A stretch of 5,920 nt of DNA from Terriglobia bacterium (GCA_030049455.1 JASIKV010000263.1:1-5920); one strand, 5' to 3'; positions 1-5,920 are shown, counted from the first letter of the stretch. Notes: generated by a model not told the origin, from the sequence alone. Numbers and translations are program-made.

Positions 1-72
1 CTGCACGCGCACGGCAAGGACGCCGTAGGGTTTTACACGGAGCAGAAGGTCATCATGAGCCGGTGGTTCTGA
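1..72 (+). CDS. C-terminal end of a gene starting outside the window; possibly an aldehyde dehydrogenase
   Basis: Reading from base 1 without offset gives 23 codons and a TGA at 70-72; the peptide ends GKDAVGFYTEQKVIMSRWF. There is no start in view, so only the tail of the protein is seen. The pattern of a small-residue/basic stretch, then an aromatic-Thr-Glu segment, then K-V and a short hydrophobic end resembles the C-terminal oligomerisation strand of NAD(P)-dependent aldehyde dehydrogenases, which often finish in the style of FYT-x-x-K-x-V. That is recognition from a very short stretch and could be wrong. None of the catalytic residues (Cys, Glu) of that family lie in the window. The gene ends 17 bp from the stop of the convergent AbrB-type gene, and I see no hairpin with a T-tract in that gap. 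Confidence 0.5.
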   Translation: MHAHGKDAVGFYTEQKVIMSRWF

Positions 73-89
73 TTAGGCGAGGAAGGCAT

Positions 90-479
90 TCATCGCAAGC
101 CGCCGCGCTGATAGAGGTCTTCGCGTCGCCAACCGCGTTTGATTTCGTGAGGTTTGGCGGGACGTTCCATGACATAGTAAGGACGTACCGCGCGGCGCGA
201 CTTGGCTTCGCGCCTGCGCTGCCGTGCAGTGGCTTTGCGAAACAACGCCAGACGCTCTTCGACGCTGCGGGCAGGTACGGGACGAGCGAGGGTTAAGGCA
301 GGAACTACCAGAAGGAGATTACCGGCAGGAACCCACTCAAGCTGATCGCCAGGCTTTATGCCGTATTTGTCGGCAATCGCCTTGGGGAGGGTCAATTGCA
401 GTTTGGAAGTTACCTTCGCCATATCCTTAACTATAGCAAGGATGAATTCCTCGTCAAGGTATGGCACATCCATGACCAT
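90..479 (-). CDS. AbrB/MazE/SpoVT-type DNA-binding protein, probable orphan antitoxin or transcriptional regulator
   Basis: A 129-codon gene on the minus strand. Residues 20-60 contain AKVTSKLQLTLPKAIADKYG followed by IKPGDQLEWVPAGNLLLVVP, the classic AbrB/MazE swapped-hairpin beta fold that binds DNA as a dimer. Residues 70-129 form a basic, helix-prone tail (EERLALFRKATARQRRREAK) ending GWRREDLYQRG. This tail style is known from VapB-like antitoxins, where it wraps the PIN toxin. No toxin gene follows: after the stop an ATG begins immediately (TGAATG), but it gives only 18 codons across the end of the convergent gene. The start is ambiguous. ATG 479 has a better Shine-Dalgarno (TAGGA, about 6 bases upstream), while ATG 422 (residue 20) fits the usual short N-terminus of the family but has only AAGG two bases away. 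It is divergent from the lipoprotein genes and may regulate them or itself; that is inference. Confidence 0.85.
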   Translation of the reverse strand: MVMDVPYLDEEFILAIVKDMAKVTSKLQLTLPKAIADKYGIKPGDQLEWVPAGNLLLVVPALTLARPVPARSVEERLALFRKATARQRRREAKSRRAVRPYYVMERPAKPHEIKRGWRREDLYQRGGLR

Positions 480-607
480 GGAATTTCCTACAGGGATGCA
501 CCGGTTTTTCCGGGCATCGAGGCAGCTTTTGGCACAGTTTTATCATCTTTCCCATGGTGCATTCCGCAGTTCACACCGAACCGGACTGGCATCCGCAGGT
601 AGCGCCC

Positions 608-619
608 TGGATATATCCA
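608..619. promoter_or_regulatory. Perfect 12-bp palindrome TGGATATATCCA, candidate operator in the divergent intergenic region
   Basis: TGGATATATCCA reads the same on both strands and lies between the divergent AbrB-type gene and the first lipoprotein gene, 42 bases upstream of the latter's ATG. It is AT-rich in an otherwise GC-rich window. A weak sigma70-like pair overlaps it: TGGATA at 608-613 and TATGTT at 633-638, with a 19-base spacer, which is long. If real, transcription would begin about 10-20 bases before the lipoprotein start. AbrB-family proteins and antitoxins commonly autoregulate through AT-rich palindromes, so this is a reasonable binding site, but nothing in the sequence proves it. 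The rest of 480-661 holds no gene that I can support and no convincing promoter for the minus-strand gene. Confidence 0.3.
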
Positions 620-644
620 AAATCCTGAGGGTTATGTTAGGTTA

Positions 645-653
645 GAGGACAGG
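645..653 (+). promoter_or_regulatory. Ribosome binding site of the first lipoprotein gene
   Basis: GAGGACAGG lies upstream of ATG 662. The AGG at 651-653 has 8 bases to the start, while the stronger GAGG at 645-648 has 13, which is longer than usual. No other in-frame ATG or GTG close by would give a lipoprotein signal sequence, so the start at 662 is well supported by the protein even though the site is not ideal. Confidence 0.5.
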
Positions 654-661
654 CACAAAGA

Positions 662-3373
662 ATGAAGAAGCTCGCGGTTTTGGTTTCCATCCTGGTATTG
701 GTGTGTGGTTGCGGCGGGGGACCCAACGTCCAACTGGTCACCATCAGCTTCAATCAGCCCCCTTACCCCGTTGTCGGAAAAGGGCAATACTATCCCATCA
801 CCCAGCCTTACCCCAACATCGATCAAGGGCAAACCCTGCCCATCAGTGTCAGCCTGCTGGATGATGATACGCACGCAGGGGTCACATTTACCGCCACCGG
901 ACCCGGATGCGTCGCGGCCACCTGCGGAACCTTTAGCAACGTTACCACCACCTCCGCCACCTACACGGCTCCGGCGACGGTCAGCTCCCAGTTGTCAATT
1001 ACCATAACCGCGACGTCCGTAGCGCAGCCGACGCAATCGGTCTCAACCTCTTTCAGCGTCATGCCGCCGCCGACGATCATCTACAACCCTTTGCCCAACG
1101 CCGAACCCAGTTACGTTTACAGCTCCATACTTTCCGCCACCGGGGGCGTGCAACCGCTGAGCTGGAGCCTGGCGAGCGGGACTCTGCCACCGGGAATCTC
1201 GCTGAACATGGCGGGGGCGCTTTGTGGAACTCCCACGGCCGGTGGAACTTTCAGCTTCACCGTTCAGGTTACGGATTCAAGCGGCGCGGTTGCGGGCGGG
1301 CTCTCCGCAAAGCAGGCCTACAGCATGATCGTGGCCGCCGTCCTGACCGTTCCCGCGGCGACGTTTCCCAATGCGACGGATGACCAACCCTACTCGGCGA
1401 CGCTGGTTGCGGACGGCGGATTGGCCCCGCTCGTCTGGAAGCTCTACCTGGGAAGTTTGCCTCTGGGGCTGGTGCTGCAAGGCAACACGGGAGTGATCTC
1501 CGGGACGCCCATCGCCCAGGGCACCTACACTTTCCAGGTGGAAGTGTTTGATTCCAGCCCGGTCGCGCAGTATTACATCAGTCCGGTTTTCACCATCGTC
1601 GTGAACCCTTCCGGGCCGCTGACCCTCACCTCCACTTCCTTACTGAACGGCGCGGACAACGTTCAATATGAAGGGACGCTTGCGGCCACCGGCGGAAATG
1701 CGCCTTTCACCTGGTCAATTTCCTCCGGCGCGCTGCCCGCCGCGTTGACGCTCAATTCTTCCACGGGAGTCATCTCGGGCGTTCCCACAGCCGCGCCCGG
1801 CACCTACGGCTTTACAGCAACGGTCACCGACAGCAGCACTCCACAGCAAACTTCTTCCGCCCCACTGAGCATCACCCTGGGCCCGCAGCCCGCCGCTTGT
1901 CCAAGTACCGGGAACAACTCCGCGCTCGACGGGGAGTACGTCTTCACGCTGCGCGGATATAACGGCACGGGGCTGACTGGAGACCAGGCGGATGGCACCG
2001 GCTACATCTCCGTCGTGGGGTCCTTCACCGCGGACGGCGCGGGCGACATCATCGCCGGTGAGGCGGATACGAACGGCGTCCTGGGCGCGCAATACGGCGG
2101 CCTGATTGTCAGCGCCAGCTCCTATTCCGTGGGCCCCGACAATCGTGGTTGCGCAACGCTGGCCACGCCCTTCGGAACATTCGTGACGCGGTTTGCCCTG
2201 GGCGCCCTCTCCGTGGGCGTCGCGACCCAGGGCCGAGTTATTGAATTTGACCCGCCGGGCCCCAGCGCGTTCATTGCCTCCGGGCAGATTCTCCAGCAAA
2301 ACACCACCAACTTTGTCACCCCCTTCACAGGAGCTTACTCGCTGAAGACCTCGGGGTGGGATCCCTCGGTTTCCCTGAGCCCGCCGGCGCCCCTGGCCCA
2401 CCCCCGCGTCGTCTGCGCGGGACTGCTGACCGGCAACAGATTCCAATTCGGCCTTCTGGAAGAGGACTGCAATGAGAATGGGGACGTCACCAACACCACT
2501 CAGGAGTTTACCCTGACCGGTAACATCGTGAATACCTTCACGGCCGCGGACAACGATGGCCGGCTGACGGGAATCATGCTGGTCAACGGGAGTCTGGTGA
2601 ACGTCCGCTTATACTGGGTTTCCACGGCTCAGCTCGTGATGATCAACGCGGATAGCTACCCGCAATTCAGCGGCGACTTGGAGCAGGAAGCGGCGCCTTC
2701 GGGAACCTCAGGATTCAGCAACGCATCCTTGTATAACACCGTGGCGTCGTATTTGACCGGGTTGGAATTGCCGGCTTCCGGGACGGCCTTTGGCGATGTA
2801 TCACTGGCTACGGAATCCGCCGATGGAGTGAATTCCATTACCGTCCAGCTCTACCGAGATGAAGAAGGTGTGTGGCTGCCCCCCGTCCCGCAGACCTCGA
2901 TGTGCAATTATACGGTGGTTTTGTTGGGCCGGATGACCCTGGGCAGCGCTTGCGGCGCCTCCACACCCATTTCATATTTCGAGTCCCTCAACACCGCCTT
3001 CGAGGTGGGCACCGACCCGGCCATGGAGTTGGGGCAATTTGAGCCTCAAACCACCGGCTTGACGGCTGCGTCACTCGCCGGGACCTACTTTATCGGCACC
3101 TCGGAAGTGGTGAGCCAAAGCGATGAGGCGGAGGTGGGCGTCATCACCCTCACCGCCGCGGGAGCGCTGACCAGCACGACCGACTCCACCTCCACCAGCA
3201 GCCAGGCTGCGGGGGCTGCGGGGTCCGATACGCTCGCCTTGAACGCCAATGGGACGTTCAGCACGGCCTCTTCCAGCGGAAGCGTGGTGGGCATCGCCAT
3301 TTCCGGAAGCAAAATCGTGATGGTGGCCAATCCCACTTCCGTTTTCCCCACGCTGCTGGTGGCGCAGCACTAA
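662..3373 (+). CDS. Large lipoprotein: Big-like domain, three putative Ig (He_PIG) domains and a four-unit beta-rich C-terminal region
   Basis: 903 residues, exported and lipid-anchored. Residues 1-16 are a signal peptide (MKK, then a hydrophobic run) with lipobox V-C-G-C and lipidated Cys17, followed by a Gly-rich linker. Residues about 24-134 look like a bacterial Big-type Ig domain (CGTFSNVTTTSATYTAPA). Residues 138-225, 226-315 and 318-406 are three He_PIG-type Ig domains, each with a hydrophobic A-strand, ATGG or DGG, P-x-x-W, a LPxGL-like turn, SGTP or SGVP, and a TVTDSS-like end. Residues 413-903 are a beta-rich region of unknown function common in Acidobacteriota proteins (SVVGSFTADG, SYSVGPDNRG, GRVIEFD), readable as four degenerate units. 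No enzyme motif is visible. Residues 836-873 are Ser/Thr/Ala/Gly-rich. A paralogue follows 116 bp downstream on the same strand. A structural, adhesive or binding role at the cell surface is inferred only from the Ig modules. Confidence 0.95.
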   Translation: MKKLAVLVSILVLVCGCGGGPNVQLVTISFNQPPYPVVGKGQYYPITQPYPNIDQGQTLPISVSLLDDDTHAGVTFTATGPGCVAATCGTFSNVTTTSATYTAPATVSSQLSITITATSVAQPTQSVSTSFSVMPPPTIIYNPLPNAEPSYVYSSILSATGGVQPLSWSLASGTLPPGISLNMAGALCGTPTAGGTFSFTVQVTDSSGAVAGGLSAKQAYSMIVAAVLTVPAATFPNATDDQPYSATLVADGGLAPLVWKLYLGSLPLGLVLQGNTGVISGTPIAQGTYTFQVEVFDSSPVAQYYISPVFTIVVNPSGPLTLTSTSLLNGADNVQYEGTLAATGGNAPFTWSISSGALPAALTLNSSTGVISGVPTAAPGTYGFTATVTDSSTPQQTSSAPLSITLGPQPAACPSTGNNSALDGEYVFTLRGYNGTGLTGDQADGTGYISVVGSFTADGAGDIIAGEADTNGVLGAQYGGLIVSASSYSVGPDNRGCATLATPFGTFVTRFALGALSVGVATQGRVIEFDPPGPSAFIASGQILQQNTTNFVTPFTGAYSLKTSGWDPSVSLSPPAPLAHPRVVCAGLLTGNRFQFGLLEEDCNENGDVTNTTQEFTLTGNIVNTFTAADNDGRLTGIMLVNGSLVNVRLYWVSTAQLVMINADSYPQFSGDLEQEAAPSGTSGFSNASLYNTVASYLTGLELPASGTAFGDVSLATESADGVNSITVQLYRDEEGVWLPPVPQTSMCNYTVVLLGRMTLGSACGASTPISYFESLNTAFEVGTDPAMELGQFEPQTTGLTAASLAGTYFIGTSEVVSQSDEAEVGVITLTAAGALTSTTDSTSTSSQAAGAAGSDTLALNANGTFSTASSSGSVVGIAISGSKIVMVANPTSVFPTLLVAQH
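1070..1879 (+). repeat. Three tandem He_PIG-type Ig domain repeats in the first lipoprotein
   Basis: These are protein-level repeats at residues about 138-225, 226-315 and 318-406. Shared landmarks are a start like LPNA, FPNA or LLNG, then ATGG or DGG, PLSW, PLVW or PFTW, then GTLPPGISL, GSLPLGLVL or GALPAALTL, then CGTP, SGTP or SGVP, and finally VTDSS or VFDSS. The first copy departs from the motif with LCGTP (Cys188) where the others have ISG. DNA identity between copies is low, so these are old domain repeats rather than recent duplications. Confidence 0.85.
1898..3370 (+). repeat. Four degenerate copies of a C-terminal beta-rich unit in the first lipoprotein
   Basis: Units at residues about 413-547, 555-678, 684-798 and 801-903. 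Each begins with L-x-G-x-Y-like or aromatic-strand residues (LDGEYVF, FTGAYSL, LYNTVASYL, LAGTYFI). In the first three units comes an acidic turn (GEADTNG, EEDCNENGD, ATESADG). Each unit later ends near a residue pattern containing G-x-x-x-x-Q or its remnant (ASGQILQQ, SGDLEQEA, LGQFEPQT, TLLVAQH). The first three each have one Cys pair: 413/497, 585/603 and 748/764. The fourth is the most divergent, lacks Cys and contains a Ser/Thr-rich stretch. Unit borders are my own reading by eye. Confidence 0.55.
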
Positions 3374-3478
3374 AGCTCGAGTCGAATCCGGTCTTACCCG
3401 CCGTGCGCGCATCAGCGCGGCGCGGGCCCTGCAAGATTCCCTCATCCTGCAAACCTGAACCGTCGATAAGCAGCCATG

Positions 3479-3484
3479 AAGGAT
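3479..3484 (+). promoter_or_regulatory. Shine-Dalgarno that fixes the start of the second lipoprotein
   Basis: AAGGAT lies upstream of ATG 3490, leaving seven bases between AAGG and the start codon, which is close to ideal. This decides between ATG 3490 and the in-frame alternatives GTG 3526 and ATG 3529. Both alternatives would leave a signal peptide with no basic residue before the hydrophobic segment. Confidence 0.65.
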
Positions 3485-3489
3485 TTGGC

Positions 3490-5920
3490 ATGGCTGGCGA
3501 ACGCCTTCCGTCAACAAAAAATCTCGTGATGATTTTCTGTGCGTGTGCGGCGATGTGCTCATGCGGCAGCGGCGGCGCGCCCGCCGGCAACACAGCCGTC
3601 TCCTCCTCGATCTTTGTTTCCATTTCGCCTTCTGCGCAGACCAGCATCCTGCAGGGTCAGACCGTGCAATTCAACGCGACGGTAGAGAACGACTCAAGCG
3701 GCAACGGCGTGACCTGGCAAATCGCGGGGGCAAGCGCGACAGCCGCCTCCATGGGGACGTTCACGGACGTCACCAGCACCTCGGCAACTTACAATGCCAC
3801 GCCCCTGGTGGCTTCGCCGCTCAGCGTAACGGTCACAGCAGCTTCAATCACCAACCCCAAGTTCAGCAGCTCCACGGTCGTGGTCATTAACCCCTCTCTG
3901 ACCATCACGACCGCTTCGCTGCCTGTGGCTACACCGGACGTGAACTATGTCGCGTATCTGCAAGCCACGGGGGGCGTCGGTGCGCTCACGTGGAGCCTGA
4001 ACGGCGGCGCGCTGCCACAAGGGTTGACGCTCAACCGCTCGGGAGCAATCACCGGGGTTCCGTCATCGAGTGGCGTCTTCGCGTTTACGGCACAGGTTGC
4101 GGATTCGTTGGCCGCGCCGGTCGGTCCGGATTGGACGCAAGCGGAGCTGACGCTTACGGTGGTGCAACCCCTGAGCGTTGTCTCCACTTCCCTGCCGAGC
4201 GGGGCCGAGGGAACGCCCTACCTTGCCGGCCTCGCTGCCGCGGGCGGCGTCGCGCCCTACACATGGACCCTCGCGCAGGGCTCGCTTCCGCCCGGGCTCA
4301 TTCTGCAATCCGGGTCTGGAGTCATCAGCGGAATCCCAACGTCCCAGGGAAGCTTTACGTTTACCGTCGCGGTAAATGACTCCAGTCCAACGCCGCAGAC
4401 GCGAACCCAATCACTGGCCATTTCCTTAAGCCCGCCCTCGCCACTTGCAATTGCCACGACCGGGCTTCTGAACGCCACCGTGGGCGCGCCCTACGCCGCA
4501 AATCTCCTGGCTCGGGGAGGCGCGCCCCCTTACACCTGGACCATCAGCGCGGGCGCATTGCCTGCCAACTTCTCCCTGAACCCGGCAACCGGCGCAATTT
4601 CCGGGACGGCGTCAATCGCGGGCGCGGCGAGCTTCTCCGTCGCCGTGACCGATTCAAGTTCTCCGCCTTCCGTCCAGTCGCAGCCGCTCACCATGGCGAT
4701 TGAGAGTCCCGCCGGGAGCTGCGAGAACTCCGGGAACAACTCCGTCCTCAGCGGGCCGTACGCTTTCAGCCTGAGCGGCTTTAGCGACGCGGGATTCCTG
4801 ACCGTGGTGGGCTCCTTTACCGCCGATGGCTCGGGCCATATCATCGCCGGCGAAGCGGACACCAATGGGTTCCTCGGAGCCCAACAGGCGAACATCCTCC
4901 CCTCCGCCAGTTCGTATTCCGTGGGCGTGGATGATTTCGGCTGCGCAACTCTGGCGACACAATTCGGCACATTTGTAACCCACTTCACCCTCGGGTCGAT
5001 CTCGTCCGGCGTGGCTGCGCAGGGGCGGATGATCGAGTGGGACAGTCCATCCACGGGCGCCTTCATTGCCGCAGGTAAGCTCCTTCGCCAATCCTCCGGA
5101 GTCTTTGCCGGCGGACTTGAAGGGAGCTACGTCTTCCGCAATGTCGGACGGGATTCGGACGGTCGCGTCGTCTGCGTGGGCGTCCTGAGCGCCAGCGGCA
5201 ATGCCTTGAGCGGCGTGGAAGAGGACTGCAATGATGCTTGGAACGTGACATACCAGGCGGAACCCGCAACCGCCGGAACGGTCACTCTCGCGGATTCAAA
5301 TGGCCGTGGCGAGGGGATGCTGACCATCCTTGGAACAAACTCGCTGTTTGCATTTTACATGGTGTCCGGCTCGCAGTTGTTGGTGGTGAATGCCGATTCC
5401 GGCCCGTACACGAGCGGCGAATGGGACCTGCAAACCTTGCCGGCGAGTGGCTCGGGATTTGGTCAAAGTTCGCTTGCCGGCAACATGGTTTTTCACCTCA
5501 GCGGGCTGGGTGAGGGCGGCACAGCAACGGCTGTTTCGGCGGAAACGGCCAACGCCGACGGCATCAGCTCGTTGTCCATGACATTTTACGAGGACTTGGC
5601 AGGCACTCTGCAAAGCCCAGGCGCCTACACATGTGGTTACGACGTGGAATCCAGCGGCCGCGTGACCCTTAGCGCCGAAGGTCAAAGCTGCGGTGGCACT
5701 CCCCCGGTGCTTTACCTGACCGGCCAGAGCGCCGGCTGGATTCTGGACGCTTCTCCGGGCGTAGACACCGGCGCGTTCGAGCCCCAGACGGGCGCCCCTT
5801 TCAGCAATTCGATGCTGGAGGGGACGTTTCCAGGCGGGATCGAGGAAGTCACCCTGCAACCTGTCTTAGCCGAGGTTGACGCCATCGCACCCAGTGGCAT
5901 CTCGAACATCACCGGCCAAT
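3490..5920 (+). CDS. Second large lipoprotein, tandem paralogue of the first; 3' end lies beyond the window
   Basis: The frame stays open for 810 codons to the last base, so the gene is partial. Residues 1-24 form a signal peptide: R5 and K10, then a Cys/Ala-rich hydrophobic core (LVMIFCACAAMCSC), with Cys25 as the probable lipidated residue in M-C-S-C, a weak lipobox, followed by GSGG. Residues 38-134 are a Big-like Ig domain. Residues 138-225, 226-314 and 316-404 are three He_PIG-type domains (SGAITGVP, SGVISGIP, TGAISGTA). Residues 411-810 follow the same beta-rich plan as its neighbour, including SFTADGSGHIIAGEADTNG, SASSYSVG, GCATLAT, FGTFVT and VEEDCND. The fourth C-terminal unit is just beginning at the window end. 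About 90-100 residues are probably missing if its length matches the upstream paralogue. The gap of 116 bp and same strand allow co-transcription. No catalytic motif is seen; a surface binding or structural role is inference. Confidence 0.93.
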   Translation, partial: MAGERLPSTKNLVMIFCACAAMCSCGSGGAPAGNTAVSSSIFVSISPSAQTSILQGQTVQFNATVENDSSGNGVTWQIAGASATAASMGTFTDVTSTSATYNATPLVASPLSVTVTAASITNPKFSSSTVVVINPSLTITTASLPVATPDVNYVAYLQATGGVGALTWSLNGGALPQGLTLNRSGAITGVPSSSGVFAFTAQVADSLAAPVGPDWTQAELTLTVVQPLSVVSTSLPSGAEGTPYLAGLAAAGGVAPYTWTLAQGSLPPGLILQSGSGVISGIPTSQGSFTFTVAVNDSSPTPQTRTQSLAISLSPPSPLAIATTGLLNATVGAPYAANLLARGGAPPYTWTISAGALPANFSLNPATGAISGTASIAGAASFSVAVTDSSSPPSVQSQPLTMAIESPAGSCENSGNNSVLSGPYAFSLSGFSDAGFLTVVGSFTADGSGHIIAGEADTNGFLGAQQANILPSASSYSVGVDDFGCATLATQFGTFVTHFTLGSISSGVAAQGRMIEWDSPSTGAFIAAGKLLRQSSGVFAGGLEGSYVFRNVGRDSDGRVVCVGVLSASGNALSGVEEDCNDAWNVTYQAEPATAGTVTLADSNGRGEGMLTILGTNSLFAFYMVSGSQLLVVNADSGPYTSGEWDLQTLPASGSGFGQSSLAGNMVFHLSGLGEGGTATAVSAETANADGISSLSMTFYEDLAGTLQSPGAYTCGYDVESSGRVTLSAEGQSCGGTPPVLYLTGQSAGWILDASPGVDTGAFEPQTGAPFSNSMLEGTFPGGIEEVTLQPVLAEVDAIAPSGISNITGQ
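3901..4701 (+). repeat. Three tandem He_PIG-type Ig domain repeats in the second lipoprotein
   Basis: Repeats at residues about 138-225, 226-314 and 316-404. Landmarks recur in order: LPVA, LPSG or LLNA; ATGG, AAGG or ARGG; ALTW or PYTW; GALPQGLTL, GSLPPGLIL or GALPANFSL; then TGVP, SGIP or SGTA; then VADS, VNDSS or VTDSS. They line up one to one with the three repeats of the upstream paralogue, so the triplication came before the gene duplication. Confidence 0.85.
4720..5920 (+). repeat. C-terminal beta-rich units of the second lipoprotein (three complete, a fourth cut by the window end)
   Basis: Units at residues about 411-533, 542-652, 659-768 and from 775 on. Opening strands are LSGPYAF, LEGSYVF, LAGNMVF and LEGTFPG. 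Closing motifs are AAGKLLRQ, SGEWDLQT and TGAFEPQT. Cys pairs 411/485, 562/580 and 715/734 match those of the upstream paralogue; the middle pair keeps the exact spacing of 18 residues. Borders are estimated by eye. Confidence 0.55.

Noticed and set aside
530..546. sigma54-like TGGCAC element upstream of the first lipoprotein gene
   Set aside because: The -24 part fits, but the -12 part lacks the required GC dinucleotide at the right spacing (TATC instead of TTGC).
358..645. 95-codon plus-strand open frame spanning the AbrB-type gene and the intergenic region
   Set aside because: It is mostly antisense to the AbrB-type gene, has no convincing ribosome binding site and shows no recognisable domain.
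1715..2446. 243-codon open frame on the minus strand inside the first lipoprotein gene
   Set aside because: It lies opposite a clearly coding gene, is rich in Arg and Gly with no recognisable domain, and is what high GC at third codon positions produces in the opposite strand.
3397..3426. GC-rich hairpin after the first lipoprotein gene (core CGCGC, loop ATCA, GCGCG) as a terminator
   Set aside because: The stem is short with mismatches outside the core and no T-tract follows, so it does not meet the pattern of an intrinsic terminator.
4530..5066. 178-codon minus-strand open frame, with a similar one at 2122-2328
   Set aside because: The two share fragments (HSIIRPCAATP, VTNVPNCVARVAQP against NSITRPWVATP, VTNVPKGVASVAQP) only because they are antisense to the same conserved domain of the two paralogues.
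5296..5859. 187-codon open frame on the minus strand inside the second lipoprotein gene
   Set aside because: The plus strand is open and matches the upstream paralogue residue by residue here; the minus-strand product shows no known domain.

Overview
The window looks like chromosomal DNA from a GC-rich Gram-negative bacterium, most likely an Acidobacteriota (Terriglobia-like) member. This is inferred from style. The two big genes are lipoproteins built from putative Ig (He_PIG-type) repeats with motifs such as GVISGTP and TVTDSS, followed by a modular beta-rich C-terminal region (SFTADG, YSVG, IEFD). Proteins of this make-up are abundant in that phylum. No RNA gene, insertion sequence, CRISPR array or origin was seen.

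Layout. Bases 1-72 (+) are the last 23 codons and stop of a gene that begins outside the window, perhaps an aldehyde dehydrogenase. Bases 90-479 (-) encode a small AbrB/MazE-type (swapped-hairpin) DNA-binding protein, convergent with the first gene. It resembles the antitoxin half of a VapBC-like pair, but no toxin follows it. Bases 480-661 form a divergent intergenic region with a perfect 12-bp palindrome. Bases 662-3373 (+) encode a complete 903-residue lipoprotein. After a 116-bp gap, a second lipoprotein of the same architecture starts at 3490 and is still open at the window end (810 codons visible).

The two lipoproteins are tandem paralogues. Each has a lipoprotein signal peptide, one Big-like Ig domain, three He_PIG Ig domains, then a C-terminal region that I read as four degenerate copies of a roughly 100-130 residue beta-rich unit. 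The first three units of both proteins carry one conserved pair of cysteines each, and the first two or three carry an acidic E-x-D-x-N-like turn. Synonymous differences are widespread even where protein identity is high, so the duplication is old and kept under protein-level selection.

Function is not determined by sequence. A surface or periplasmic scaffold, adhesion or binding role is the natural guess from Ig-type modules on a lipid anchor. The divergently transcribed AbrB-type gene is the only candidate regulator in view. The most notable features are the paralogous pair itself and the repeated C-terminal unit.
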